Assembly: GCA_036338435.1 (NCBI GenBank)
Contig: JAYZCG010000036.1
Coordinates: 1 to 49,799 of the forward strand
Source of the DNA: JAPYTY01 sp036338435
GTDB lineage: Bacteria; Acidobacteriota; UBA6911; RPQK01; JADFOI01
Direction of reading: 5' to 3'
Length of the DNA stretch: 49,799 nt
Under the pieces are notes generated by a model. The model was not told the origin of the DNA, ran no database searches, and was given only the letters and a program-made list of their open reading frames with translations. Shown piece after piece: positions 25,413-33,658 of the stretch. Position 1 is the first letter of the stretch. Every line of letters starts with the position of its first letter. A program made the position numbers and the translations under genes.

Positions 25413-25787
25413 CGTTTTTCCTCCTCATTCACGAACACAAAACTTCAGTGATGACTCACTTACAGTAGGGGCAAGAACATAAGCTAGAAGCCTTCGCCTT
25501 CCTGCTTATATTCTTGAATGCTGCCGCGCATTCTACTTAATCCTGCCCCCTGGGGTTGTCAACTAGCCACCGTCTGAACGACCTTGAACGAACCTCCGGG
25601 CTAGACTGCACCATCGTACCCGACATGTCTGTTGATCACCAGTATAATACTTTGATTGTACTATCAAAATGCTATCAACAAATTAAGTAAGGCTAACGTT
25701 TTTGGATCTGAATATATGTGAATTATGTGATTCATGGTTGCCCTTATACTCAAATGCTGTCATTTTGTGTGTAACTTGGAGGTCAAA
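25413..25787. other. Divergent intergenic region of 375 bases
   Basis: It separates the thiamine-diphosphate enzyme (minus) from the YcnI-like gene (plus) and must carry both promoters. No gene is supported. It turns AT-rich from about 25640 on and contains the inverted/direct repeat described at 25651-25677. A TATAAT hexamer occurs at 25643-25648, but a -35 box at the right distance was not identified with confidence. Confidence 0.4.
25651..25668. promoter_or_regulatory. Candidate operator: TTTGAT-N6-ATCAAA
   Basis: A perfect six-base inverted repeat with a six-base spacer. The right half recurs about nine bases later as CTATCAA (25671-25677), giving a direct repeat of CTATCAA. This is a typical layout for a dimeric repressor or activator site. 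It is about 120 bases before the YcnI-like start and 240 before the thiamine-diphosphate gene. AT-rich sequence can produce such repeats by chance. Confidence 0.3.
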
Positions 25788-26363
25788 ATGAAATTACGAA
25801 ACTATATTTATCTGCTGGTAGCGGGAGGTTGTTTTGCCACCCAGGCTTTTGCCCACGTGGGATTACTGCCTCGGGAAGGTGTTTCAGGAACTAAACATGC
25901 GGCTTTCTCAGTGAGGGCTCCCGTCGAAAAAGAGATTCCAACAGTGTCATTAAAAATTGAGATTCCATCAGAATGGAAAGAATCCGGAGGCCAGGTGGAT
26001 CGAGTGCAACATCAGGACAACTGGCAGATTGAGATTGAACGGGATGAGGATGATTGGATCAAAACGGTTCGGTGGTCCGGCAACGAAGCCCCTGATTATT
26101 CCTTCATCCAGTTCGGTATCATCATCACTTTGCCGAAGTTAGAAGGGATGCAACAAATCAAGGCTTGGCAGGAGTACTCAGATGGGAGCGTGGTGGCATG
26201 GGTCGAAGATCGTAGCGAAGAAGGCGTGGAAAACCCAGCCGCTGCTCTGATGCTACACGGGGACAAAGGAGATGGCACGAACGTAATCTCACTAGGGCTG
26301 AGTGGGGTCATCGGCGGCCTACTTGGTGCCGGCCTAATGCTCATTGCCGGACGAAAAAGGTGA
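25788..26363 (+). CDS. YcnI-like (DUF1775) secreted membrane-anchored protein
   Basis: 191 residues from the ATG at 25788, which has GGAGG five bases upstream; an upstream ATG at 25734 lacks a site. A signal peptide ends at AFAHVG, so the mature protein begins with His. YcnI-family proteins use that N-terminal His to bind copper. The DUF1775 body follows (VSLKIEIPSEWK, WSGNEAPDYSFIQFGI, WVEDRSEEGVENPAA). A C-terminal helix (VIGGLLGAGLMLIAG) ends in RKR as a membrane anchor. Copper handling would suit the cupredoxins in this window, but the distance makes that link weak. Confidence 0.82.
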   Translation: MKLRNYIYLLVAGGCFATQAFAHVGLLPREGVSGTKHAAFSVRAPVEKEIPTVSLKIEIPSEWKESGGQVDRVQHQDNWQIEIERDEDDWIKTVRWSGNEAPDYSFIQFGIIITLPKLEGMQQIKAWQEYSDGSVVAWVEDRSEEGVENPAAALMLHGDKGDGTNVISLGLSGVIGGLLGAGLMLIAGRKR

Positions 26364-26430
26364 GAACTCCCAGGTTAAGGTTCGTACAGCACTCTTACCG
26401 GCTGACTTAGGATGAATTCAAGACAATTAC

Positions 26431-26454
26431 GAGAACACCCGCCTTTGGGTTCTC
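26431..26454 (+). terminator. Hairpin after the YcnI-like gene
   Basis: GAGAAC-(AC)-CC and GGGTTCTC pair around the loop GCCTTT, with a two-base bulge. It lies about 70 bases after the YcnI-like stop and about 80 bases before the ABC ATPase gene. CTCGTTT follows, which is only a short T-run. It may end the YcnI-like transcript. Strength was judged by eye only. Confidence 0.35.
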
Positions 26455-26534
26455 CTCGTTTATGTCTTACCATGGACAGAGTCGGACTGTACTTTGCACT
26501 AATAAGTGGAACTCCCTGAATTTGACTGGTTTAC

Positions 26535-27332
26535 ATGGCTGCAATACCTAAACTACAGTCCAGGGGAATCAGCGTTGAGTATCCCCAGGCTCGACTGGGC
26601 AAATCAGTTCAGGCACTCTCCCAGATTAACCTAGCTGTGCATGAAAACCAGTTCGTAAGTATCTTAGGCCCCAGTGGGTGTGGCAAGACGACCTTTCTCA
26701 ACGTGGTGGCCGGCATGATCGCTCCGAGCGAAGGCTCCATACTTCTTGATGGTTGCCCTATCGAAGGACCAGGTGATGACCGAGCCATGGTATTTCAGCA
26801 AGCATCACTACTTCCCTGGAGAACGGTGCAACGCAATGTCCTCTACGGACTAGAATGTCGGAAACAAGACATTACCTTGGCCCTGCCCAAAGCCAAAGAA
26901 CTCCTAGAAATTGTTGGATTGAAAGGGTTTGAACATCACTATCCTCATGAACTATCCGGAGGGATGCAACAGCGCGTGAATCTAGCACGGGCCCTTCTAA
27001 TAGATCCACATCTTTTACTGATGGATGAACCCTTCGCAGCCCTAGATGCCCAAACACGGGAAATTATGCAGGGAGAATTGCTCAATATCTGGCAAAAGAC
27101 TAGTAAAACAGTACTGTTTGTCACCCACCAGATCGATGAATCTGTTTTTCTTTCCGATCAAGTGATTGTCTTCGGCTCGCGCCCAGGTCGAGTAAAGGCA
27201 ACCATCACTATCCCCTTCCAGAGGCCACGGGGTCTTCCGCTCAAACGCACACCAGAATTCCTTGAATACGTCGACCGCATTTGGAACTTGATCGAAAGCG
27301 ATGTGCGCACGGCCGCTCGCGGAGAAAAGTAA
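26535..27332 (+). CDS. ABC transporter ATP-binding protein, nitrate/sulfonate/taurine type
   Basis: 265 residues. Walker A is GPSGCGKTTF (about residues 46-55), the Q-loop lies in MVFQQASLLPW, the signature is LSGGMQQRVN, Walker B is LLLMDEPFAALD, and the H-loop is VLFVTHQIDE. The FQ-x-x-x-LLPW and DEPFAALD wording is typical of SsuB/TauB/NrtD. It should energise the permease encoded at 22575-23390 together with the lipoprotein at 32622-33632, although the three genes are not adjacent. It converges with the TRAP gene 29 bases away. Confidence 0.9.
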   Translation: MAAIPKLQSRGISVEYPQARLGKSVQALSQINLAVHENQFVSILGPSGCGKTTFLNVVAGMIAPSEGSILLDGCPIEGPGDDRAMVFQQASLLPWRTVQRNVLYGLECRKQDITLALPKAKELLEIVGLKGFEHHYPHELSGGMQQRVNLARALLIDPHLLLMDEPFAALDAQTREIMQGELLNIWQKTSKTVLFVTHQIDESVFLSDQVIVFGSRPGRVKATITIPFQRPRGLPLKRTPEFLEYVDRIWNLIESDVRTAARGEK

Positions 27333-27361
27333 GTGGTTGATGCCTTTGTGGCTATGGCTTA

Positions 27362-28675
27362 CTAATATGCCATGGCATTGGGTAACCACAACACCAGTTG
27401 AGGAAAAAGAACCAATAAAATTAATCCTATCAACTCCAGGACAATGAAGGGAAGGATCGACCGGTAGACATCCCCCATAGTGATACCAGGAGGCACTACT
27501 CCCTTCATGTAAAACAAATTCATGCCAAAGGGTGGAGTAATAAAGGCTAATTCCATGTTGACAGTAAAAAGAATGCCAAACCAAATCAGATCAAATCCGA
27601 GTTCCTGCGATAGAGGTAAGAAGACAGGAAGAGTAATCATCATAATTCCAATTGGATCAATGAACATGCCCAAAAGAAATAGGACAAGTTGCATGGCCAA
27701 AAGGATCAACCAAGAGTTAATCTCAAAGCTTGAAATTAACTCCAAAATATAACTTCCAGCTCCTATCGCGGCATAAATGTGGGAAAATGACTTTGCTCCT
27801 AGCACAATCCAGCCCACCATCACGGACAACTTGAAGGCTTCCACGGTTGAATCCTTGAACATAGCCCAAGAAAGACGTCTTTTCATCGCTGCACAGATCA
27901 GAGCACCAAAGGACCCGATGGCTGAGGCTTCAGTAGGTGTGGCTATTCCGGTGTAGATACTTCCCAATACCAGAAAAACTAGAGCCATTGGGAAAATGAC
28001 CGCCTTGATCATCCGTGCCTTCTGGCCCAAGGAAATTTTTTCGTACTCCGGAATCGAAGGGCCAAGGCTCGGTTGGATCAAAGACCTAATACCAATGTAG
28101 ACAACAAAGAGAGCACAAATGATTAGGCCAGGCAATACTCCAGCTATAAATAACTTACCTACCGAAGCACCTGACAGGCTGGCGAATACAATCATGATAA
28201 TGCTAGGAGGAATGAGAATCCCCAGTGAACCCCCTGCACAGATACAGCCGAGAGCTATATCCTTGTGATAGTTGCGCTTCAACATGGAAGGTAGGGCGAC
28301 CAAGCCCATGGTTACAGTACCCGCCGCACTCACCCCCGACATAGCTGCGAAAACAGCACAGATCAAGACGGTACCCATGGCCAGCCCACCCCTCAAAGCC
28401 CCCATCCAGTGGTACATCATTTCATACAGATCGTCTGCTATGCCCGAGCGGGCAAGAAAGTTAGCCATCAAAACAAAGAGTGGCAAAGCAACCAGAGTGT
28501 AAGAGGTCCAGGATGAGAATGCGGTGGTAGTCAGTAGAAATAGCGCATCAGGACCCATCTGCCACAGGGCCAAAACCACTGCAGTTGCACCCAATCCAAA
28601 AGCTAGAGGGAGACCGGAAAGGAGCAACAAGGCTAACAGGATAAAAAGGATAGCGGTAAGGATTCCGACACTCAT
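27362..28675 (-). CDS. TRAP transporter large membrane subunit (DctM/TarM type)
   Basis: 437 residues with about twelve membrane segments. Family motifs include LAFGLGATAVVLALW near the N-terminus, GGSLGILIPPSIIMIVFA near residue 155 and FIDPIGIMMITLPVFLPL near residue 345. It overlaps the small subunit gene by four bases (ATGA), giving the usual P-Q-M order on the minus strand. The subunit is the Na+-coupled elevator of the importer. Substrates of TRAP systems are mostly organic acids, and aromatic acids such as p-coumarate are known for TarPQM. Confidence 0.93.
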   Translation of the reverse strand: MSVGILTAILFILLALLLLSGLPLAFGLGATAVVLALWQMGPDALFLLTTTAFSSWTSYTLVALPLFVLMANFLARSGIADDLYEMMYHWMGALRGGLAMGTVLICAVFAAMSGVSAAGTVTMGLVALPSMLKRNYHKDIALGCICAGGSLGILIPPSIIMIVFASLSGASVGKLFIAGVLPGLIICALFVVYIGIRSLIQPSLGPSIPEYEKISLGQKARMIKAVIFPMALVFLVLGSIYTGIATPTEASAIGSFGALICAAMKRRLSWAMFKDSTVEAFKLSVMVGWIVLGAKSFSHIYAAIGAGSYILELISSFEINSWLILLAMQLVLFLLGMFIDPIGIMMITLPVFLPLSQELGFDLIWFGILFTVNMELAFITPPFGMNLFYMKGVVPPGITMGDVYRSILPFIVLELIGLILLVLFPQLVLWLPNAMAY

Positions 28676-29241
28676 GTGTCTCGACTCTGCTTTGTGTCAG
28701 TAACTAATGCTGAACGTTTTTCACTTCCCGCAATTGCGGTTATTAAATCCCGAACCACCTTAGCAATGCCCTGGGTGGACATGAGTCCAATTCCCAAGGT
28801 CATGATGATGTAGACAGGATAAATAGGAGGGCTCCAATAGGTGGGTGAGTGCTCACGATTCACTATCGATTCCACCATGGCAATCCAGGTAGATTGGAGC
28901 AATGCGAGAACGAAAAAGAAAAAAAAGATAGAGGTGAGCACGTCTATTGTGGCCCGTAGTCGAGTGTTAAGGCGACTATACAAGATCGTCACATTCACAT
29001 GTCCCCCGTAAAGCAGCAAATAGCCGCCACCCAAAACTGTAGTGGCGAGAAAAAAATACTGGGAGATCTCCATGGCCCAAATGGTGGGTTGCATCAGTAC
29101 GTGCCGCGCAACTACTTCCCAGGTCATGATCAACATCATGGCGGGAATAAGAAAGGCACTCAGCCGACCAACCCAATCGCTTACTGTATCAATCGCCTCC
29201 AGAACTCTCTTTAGGGATTGAAGCTGTGACCTGGTCTCCAT
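28672..29241 (-). CDS. TRAP transporter small membrane subunit (DctQ type)
   Basis: 189 residues with four membrane helices. The DctQ signature is visible as WEVVARHVLMQPTIWAMEISQYFFL near residue 50 (the pieces WEVVARHV and TIWAMEIS are the conserved parts). The C-terminus ends in a charged tail. It lies 21 bases after the binding-protein gene and overlaps the large subunit gene. The protein bridges and stabilises the transporter. Confidence 0.92.
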   Translation of the reverse strand: METRSQLQSLKRVLEAIDTVSDWVGRLSAFLIPAMMLIMTWEVVARHVLMQPTIWAMEISQYFFLATTVLGGGYLLLYGGHVNVTILYSRLNTRLRATIDVLTSIFFFFFVLALLQSTWIAMVESIVNREHSPTYWSPPIYPVYIIMTLGIGLMSTQGIAKVVRDLITAIAGSEKRSALVTDTKQSRDT

Positions 29242-29262
29242 ATCAAAATCAGAATAAGGAGG

Positions 29263-30312
29263 CTAAAAGGAGTTTATAGGGCTACCCTTTTCTATTAAGT
29301 ATTCTCTCATCAAATCGATAATCTCTTTAGATCTGGGACTTCTAGAGGAGGCTGTGTCCAACAAAGGAACTGCCGCCTGGAGAATTCTATTATATTCTCC
29401 GTCAGGTAGATTGACTACCGTCACCCCACGTTCTGTCTGGGCCAAATCTAGTATCTCATCAACCTTTCGTGTGACGGCCTCCACGTAATAATGCATGGCC
29501 TCCTCAGCAGACTCATCTACCACCTGCTTTAAATCATCGGATAAGGCATTGTAGGAATCCAAATTAACGTACATATCCCCCGCCACCTGTCCAAATGGAG
29601 GACCCATGATACCCTTTGCCACATCCCAGAGATTAATGGTGCCAATGGTATAAGAGGGCATGATTACCCCGTCAATTGTGCCTGTCTGAATGGCAATATA
29701 GACCTCAGCTGGTGCCAAAGTGACAGGTACCGCACCCAAGTTGGTAATCAAATCGGGGGCTGCTCCGCTTCCTCTGATCTTGAGACCTCTTATCTCCTGG
29801 AGACTATGGATGGGATCTTTCGATATCAGCACTAGCGGAGAAGGCCCGAGAGATTTGAGCAGATGTGCCCCTTTCTCTCTATAGGCGGCGTCCAGTATTT
29901 TGTAAACGGCACCATCACGGTAATAGACGTAAAAATCAACAAACTTGTTGAGAGTTGAGAACGTTCCAAATAGACCTTGCTCTATGTACGCCTCGGGAAC
30001 TTGCTTGAGGTTATACCCCCCCACGCCCATTCCCATGTCAATGGCTCCCTTTGCGACGGCAGCAAACTGCTCATAGGCATCAACAATGGTACCCGGAGGA
30101 AAAATCTGAATCTCAAGGCGTCCTCCACTTTTTTCCTTAACCAGTTCGGCAAACTTTGCAAACTGATCGGTATGTTGCCAACTACTAAATGAGATTCCAG
30201 ATTGTGCCCGCCACCTGATAGCGTCATCATCCGAGCCTGTACCACTCGAACAGCCCACGAACGCACACATCCAAACCAGAAAACAAACGACTGTCAGATA
30301 CCTAGTCCACAT
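29263..30312 (-). CDS. TRAP transporter substrate-binding lipoprotein (DctP type)
   Basis: 349 residues. The signal ends in a lipobox (CAFVGC, Cys at 21), so it should be tethered to the membrane. The family features are KSGGRLEIQIFPPGTI, the conserved LKIRGSGA segment with the Arg that binds the carboxylate of the ligand, and GTIDGVIMPSYTI. This is the first gene of the P-Q-M transcript. It lies 41 bases downstream of the secreted amidohydrolase (copy 2) on the same strand, so the transporter may import that enzyme's product. The ligand is probably a carboxylate. Confidence 0.92.
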   Translation of the reverse strand: MWTRYLTVVCFLVWMCAFVGCSSGTGSDDDAIRWRAQSGISFSSWQHTDQFAKFAELVKEKSGGRLEIQIFPPGTIVDAYEQFAAVAKGAIDMGMGVGGYNLKQVPEAYIEQGLFGTFSTLNKFVDFYVYYRDGAVYKILDAAYREKGAHLLKSLGPSPLVLISKDPIHSLQEIRGLKIRGSGAAPDLITNLGAVPVTLAPAEVYIAIQTGTIDGVIMPSYTIGTINLWDVAKGIMGPPFGQVAGDMYVNLDSYNALSDDLKQVVDESAEEAMHYYVEAVTRKVDEILDLAQTERGVTVVNLPDGEYNRILQAAVPLLDTASSRSPRSKEIIDLMREYLIEKGSPINSF

Positions 30313-30353
30313 CCACTTGCTTCCATCCTAGCGCACACGACGCCAATCGGGCT

Positions 30354-32204
30354 CTAATTGCCAACTAGTTGTTCTTCGTCGAAAACAATTCCCCCACCCA
30401 GACCGGTCAACACTACCTTTACGTTTGGAATCTCCTCTACCGGGATGGTGAAAAAATCTCGATCCAGCACCACAAAATCAGCAAATTTCCCAGGCTCAAG
30501 AGTACCAATAGTATCTTCTGCCATCATGTACTCAGAACCCCAGGTAGTGACCATCTTCAGGGCCGTAACTCGGTCAACAGCTTCGTCAAGATTGAGAATT
30601 ACCTTCTCTTGGGTTTCAGAATCTACGACTTCGCGGGTTACTAATCGATAGATGGGCCTCCAAAAGTCAGTCCCTGATGCTTCAAAGGTCACACGGATTC
30701 CCTCATCAATCCATGTTTTAACGGGCATAATAAAAGGTCTGAGTTGCTCACCATAGTCTCTAAGATTGTGAGGGATCTCTCGAAGATACCCGGTGTTGAC
30801 ATTGATAATAATCCCAAATTTCTTGAACCCGTCCATGATCTCAGGAAGCTGTCCTAGAAGTTGATTGTGCTCAACCGCACTACGGAGACTCTTCATGTAC
30901 TCTACTGAGTAGCCCCCCTCCTTCATGGCCTGCTCCATCATTTGGAGATAGAGTCGGGCTCCATGGCTAGAGGTGTTGTGGGCCTGAACCGGTCGCCATC
31001 CATGAACAATGGCCTGCCGATAAGTCTCCCAAGGCTTGGTCCCCGGTGCGGGACAACGTTCTCGGGCACGAATTTCCGGCGACACATCCACATCATCGCC
31101 CATGCACAACTCGTTTTGAGTAGAATCCCAGATCTCGTTGCACATACCATTGAGCCACACCATCTCATTACCCGCAGCGTGAGTAGTCCAGGGAGCCCCT
31201 GCTCCTTTGTAAAATTCACGCATGGTTTTAAGATTCCAAAAATTTCCCCGCTGTGACTCAATATAGTAGGCCATGCGGTGAGGCATTCTTCCCTCACGAT
31301 TCAGCTTATGGAACGCAGCGATGACTCGTGGGAAAAGTATACGGGTGGCGATGGTAGTGATTCCCTTTTTTTGTAAGTCTAGACCCTGCAAACGCATCGC
31401 TTCCGCAATCTTTTCTAACGGTTCGTCCCTCCACCACATTTCAAAGGTTAGGCCCTGCAGCTCTGGTACGGCAGCGTAACCATCAACATCAGCGCCTGGA
31501 CGATTCTCCAGATTAGTACTCTCTTCCCAGTCGGGAAACACTGTCTTGAATTCCGATATTGCCACTTGATTGAGTATCCCTGCAGCACGCCCACTAACCA
31601 TAATAGGATGCTCTTGAATAGACCCGTCAAATTGCCTACGATTGATCGATCCACGATACAACCAGGTCCGGGTTGTGCCCGGATCGTTCGCTGGATTGTC
31701 CGTCAGAATGACTGTAATCCAGTCACCTGCAGGGATCTGCTGGACCCGAATGGCGTTCAGGATAGCATCTCTCACCTTCACGGCTGTAGCTTCAGCCGTG
31801 GTCTCTGACATGACGGTGAGCTTAGTACTCTCATCCACCAAACCCAGCTGTGGTCCGTAGACCCGGGCGGCTGTCCCGAAAATATGATAGTGGGTCTGAA
31901 TCAGGCCAGGGATAACGGTTTTACCACCCACGTTTACAAAACGCGTGTCAGAGCCCGACAGTGCACGCATTTCCTGCTCGGTTCCCAAAGCCATTATCCT
32001 TTTGCCCTTGATGGCCATCGCATCAACGACACGGCCCGTAGTACCAGGAGTCGTGCTTCGATCTTCCATAGAGACAATCTTGCCGTTGACCAGAACCAGA
32101 TCAGCGTAACCCTGCTGAGCTACTAATGCAGGAAGTTGCTGGGCCATAACTGGGACTAGTACCGCTAGAATAAAAAGTGGCAAAGTAAGAAATATCTTTT
32201 TCAT
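30354..32204 (-). CDS. Secreted YtcJ-like amidohydrolase (copy 2)
   Basis: 616 residues from the ATG at 32204, preceded by AAGGAG at seven bases; the frame also extends to 32261. A signal peptide (KIFLTLPLFILAVLVPVMAQQ) is followed by ADLVLVNGKIVSMED and GKTVIPGLIQTHYH, with His105/His107 as metal ligands. The C-terminus has DTIGTLEPGKFADFVVLDRDFF. It shares the COG1574 domain order with copy 1 (16555). It is immediately upstream of a TRAP transporter on the same strand. This suggests periplasmic hydrolysis of an amide or similar compound, then import of the acid. The substrate is not identifiable. Confidence 0.88.
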   Translation of the reverse strand: MKKIFLTLPLFILAVLVPVMAQQLPALVAQQGYADLVLVNGKIVSMEDRSTTPGTTGRVVDAMAIKGKRIMALGTEQEMRALSGSDTRFVNVGGKTVIPGLIQTHYHIFGTAARVYGPQLGLVDESTKLTVMSETTAEATAVKVRDAILNAIRVQQIPAGDWITVILTDNPANDPGTTRTWLYRGSINRRQFDGSIQEHPIMVSGRAAGILNQVAISEFKTVFPDWEESTNLENRPGADVDGYAAVPELQGLTFEMWWRDEPLEKIAEAMRLQGLDLQKKGITTIATRILFPRVIAAFHKLNREGRMPHRMAYYIESQRGNFWNLKTMREFYKGAGAPWTTHAAGNEMVWLNGMCNEIWDSTQNELCMGDDVDVSPEIRARERCPAPGTKPWETYRQAIVHGWRPVQAHNTSSHGARLYLQMMEQAMKEGGYSVEYMKSLRSAVEHNQLLGQLPEIMDGFKKFGIIINVNTGYLREIPHNLRDYGEQLRPFIMPVKTWIDEGIRVTFEASGTDFWRPIYRLVTREVVDSETQEKVILNLDEAVDRVTALKMVTTWGSEYMMAEDTIGTLEPGKFADFVVLDRDFFTIPVEEIPNVKVVLTGLGGGIVFDEEQLVGN

Positions 32205-32621
32205 AAAAATGCTCCTTGTTACTGACAATCTGAGATTGAGACGAACGCAAACTGTCTGCATCTATCTCTTGAAATAGTTCATATACCAGTATCAGCACCT
32301 CATTATTGGGAGTCGCATCCAGAGTGTCAACTACAACCTTTGAACTCACTAACAACCTAGTCTCCCGATCTACGCACGTGTCAGCCGATAGAAAAGTATA
32401 TCGTTCAATATCTAGACACTCCAAAACCCAAATAATTATTTATATTTTGATTCAGAACTCTCTACTATCTACGTACGCGATAAACAACATACGAGCTGTA
32501 CCCCATGCCCTGTTCTACTAAACATCTTGGGAGCACTCCACCAGATCCAGCCTAGTCCGGGTAATTTGTCTGTAGGTTTCAGGATCACATATAATGCAAT
32601 AACGGAAACGGGGAAGCACAC
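32205..32621. other. Divergent intergenic region of 417 bases
   Basis: It lies between the amidohydrolase/TRAP unit (minus) and the ABC binding protein (plus). Both promoters should be here. A strongly AT-rich tract occurs around 32430-32450 (AATAATTATTTATATTTTG). The minus-strand frame 32101-32424 overlaps the amidohydrolase in another frame and has no family features. I see no RNA gene. Confidence 0.4.
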
Positions 32622-33632
32622 ATGGGAAAGAACACCAATTTTCAACCCACGATTTTCAGGTTCACGGGCCTATTGCTAATGGTCGCTTTGACTCTAGCAG
32701 GGGGTTGTAGCACGCCGACTAACCAATCGGGCGCAATAGATTCCAAAACTGAGCCAACTCTGCGTATTGCCTATCCCGGAATATCCACCACCATTTGGCC
32801 TCTCATGTATGCTCAAAATACCGGGATTTTTAAAACTGAAGGTTTGAATTTAGAAATGCTCAGGATTAGGGGAGTGCCCCAGATCATAGCCACTCTTATG
32901 AGTGGAGACATCGATGTCGCCTGGGTGGGCTTTGATGGAATGGCTAGTGCCGTTGCCCGGGGGGCGAGCGGGCTAAGATACATCGGCGAATTTCTGACCG
33001 AATTCCCCACCTATTTAGTGGTGACTTCCGACATCAACACCATAGAAGACCTACGGGGAAAAGCTATTGCCACGGCCGGAGCAGGAAGTATTTCAGAAGC
33101 TCTTTTCATGGAAGGACTCAAGCAAGGCGGATTGTCCAATCCCCGCCAAGATACGGAGTTAACCAATATGCACGGTCCAGACAACCGTCTCAACCAAATG
33201 ATAAACGGTAACTTTGCTGGTGTAGCTCTTAATCCTCCTTGGGCTCAACGCGCAGAGTCACAAGGATACAAAATCCTACAGTACCAGGGGGATGTCCTCG
33301 ATCCCTACGCTGGACAGGGTCCAATTACCCATTCACGTGTAATTGAATCGAATCGAGAAGGCCTACAACGTCTGGTGAATAGCTTTAGAGCTGCCATCCG
33401 AGGTATGAGAGAAAACCGGGAAAAATCTGTTAAGATCGCTATGGATTATATGGCTCTAGATCCAACACTTGCAGAACAAGTTTATGACATCATGATACCA
33501 GTCATGATAACCGATGGAATGTGGAATCTGGAGGGTATTCAAAAGGCATTCGACAGCAAGACAGAGTTTGACAACACGGTGAATGCTAGTGATTATTTGG
33601 ACGATTCTTTCTTGTTAGAGTCTGAAATGTGA
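32622..33632 (+). CDS. ABC transporter substrate-binding lipoprotein (NMT1/SsuA/TauA-like)
   Basis: 336 residues. The lipobox LAGGC places the lipid-modified Cys at about residue 29. The mature part has the NMT1/THI5-like layout: LRIAYPGISTTIWPLMYAQN and a TGIFKTEGLNLEM segment. LMSGDIDVAWVGFDGMASAVARG and EDLRGKAIATAGAGS follow. GGGAAG lies just before the ATG. It would supply ligand to the permease at 22575 and the ATPase at 26535. It is next to the acyl-CoA dehydrogenase pair, so an aromatic acid ligand is possible. Thiamine precursors, sulfonates and nitrate analogues are alternatives. Confidence 0.87.
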   Translation: MGKNTNFQPTIFRFTGLLLMVALTLAGGCSTPTNQSGAIDSKTEPTLRIAYPGISTTIWPLMYAQNTGIFKTEGLNLEMLRIRGVPQIIATLMSGDIDVAWVGFDGMASAVARGASGLRYIGEFLTEFPTYLVVTSDINTIEDLRGKAIATAGAGSISEALFMEGLKQGGLSNPRQDTELTNMHGPDNRLNQMINGNFAGVALNPPWAQRAESQGYKILQYQGDVLDPYAGQGPITHSRVIESNREGLQRLVNSFRAAIRGMRENREKSVKIAMDYMALDPTLAEQVYDIMIPVMITDGMWNLEGIQKAFDSKTEFDNTVNASDYLDDSFLLESEM

Positions 33633-33658
33633 AGCACGCTGTGCAAAGGTCAACTCTT

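Noticed and set aside
27042..27584. 180-codon minus-strand frame over the ATPase 3' end and TRAP gene
   Set aside because: It overlaps the conserved end of the ABC ATPase and the DctM C-terminus in another frame.
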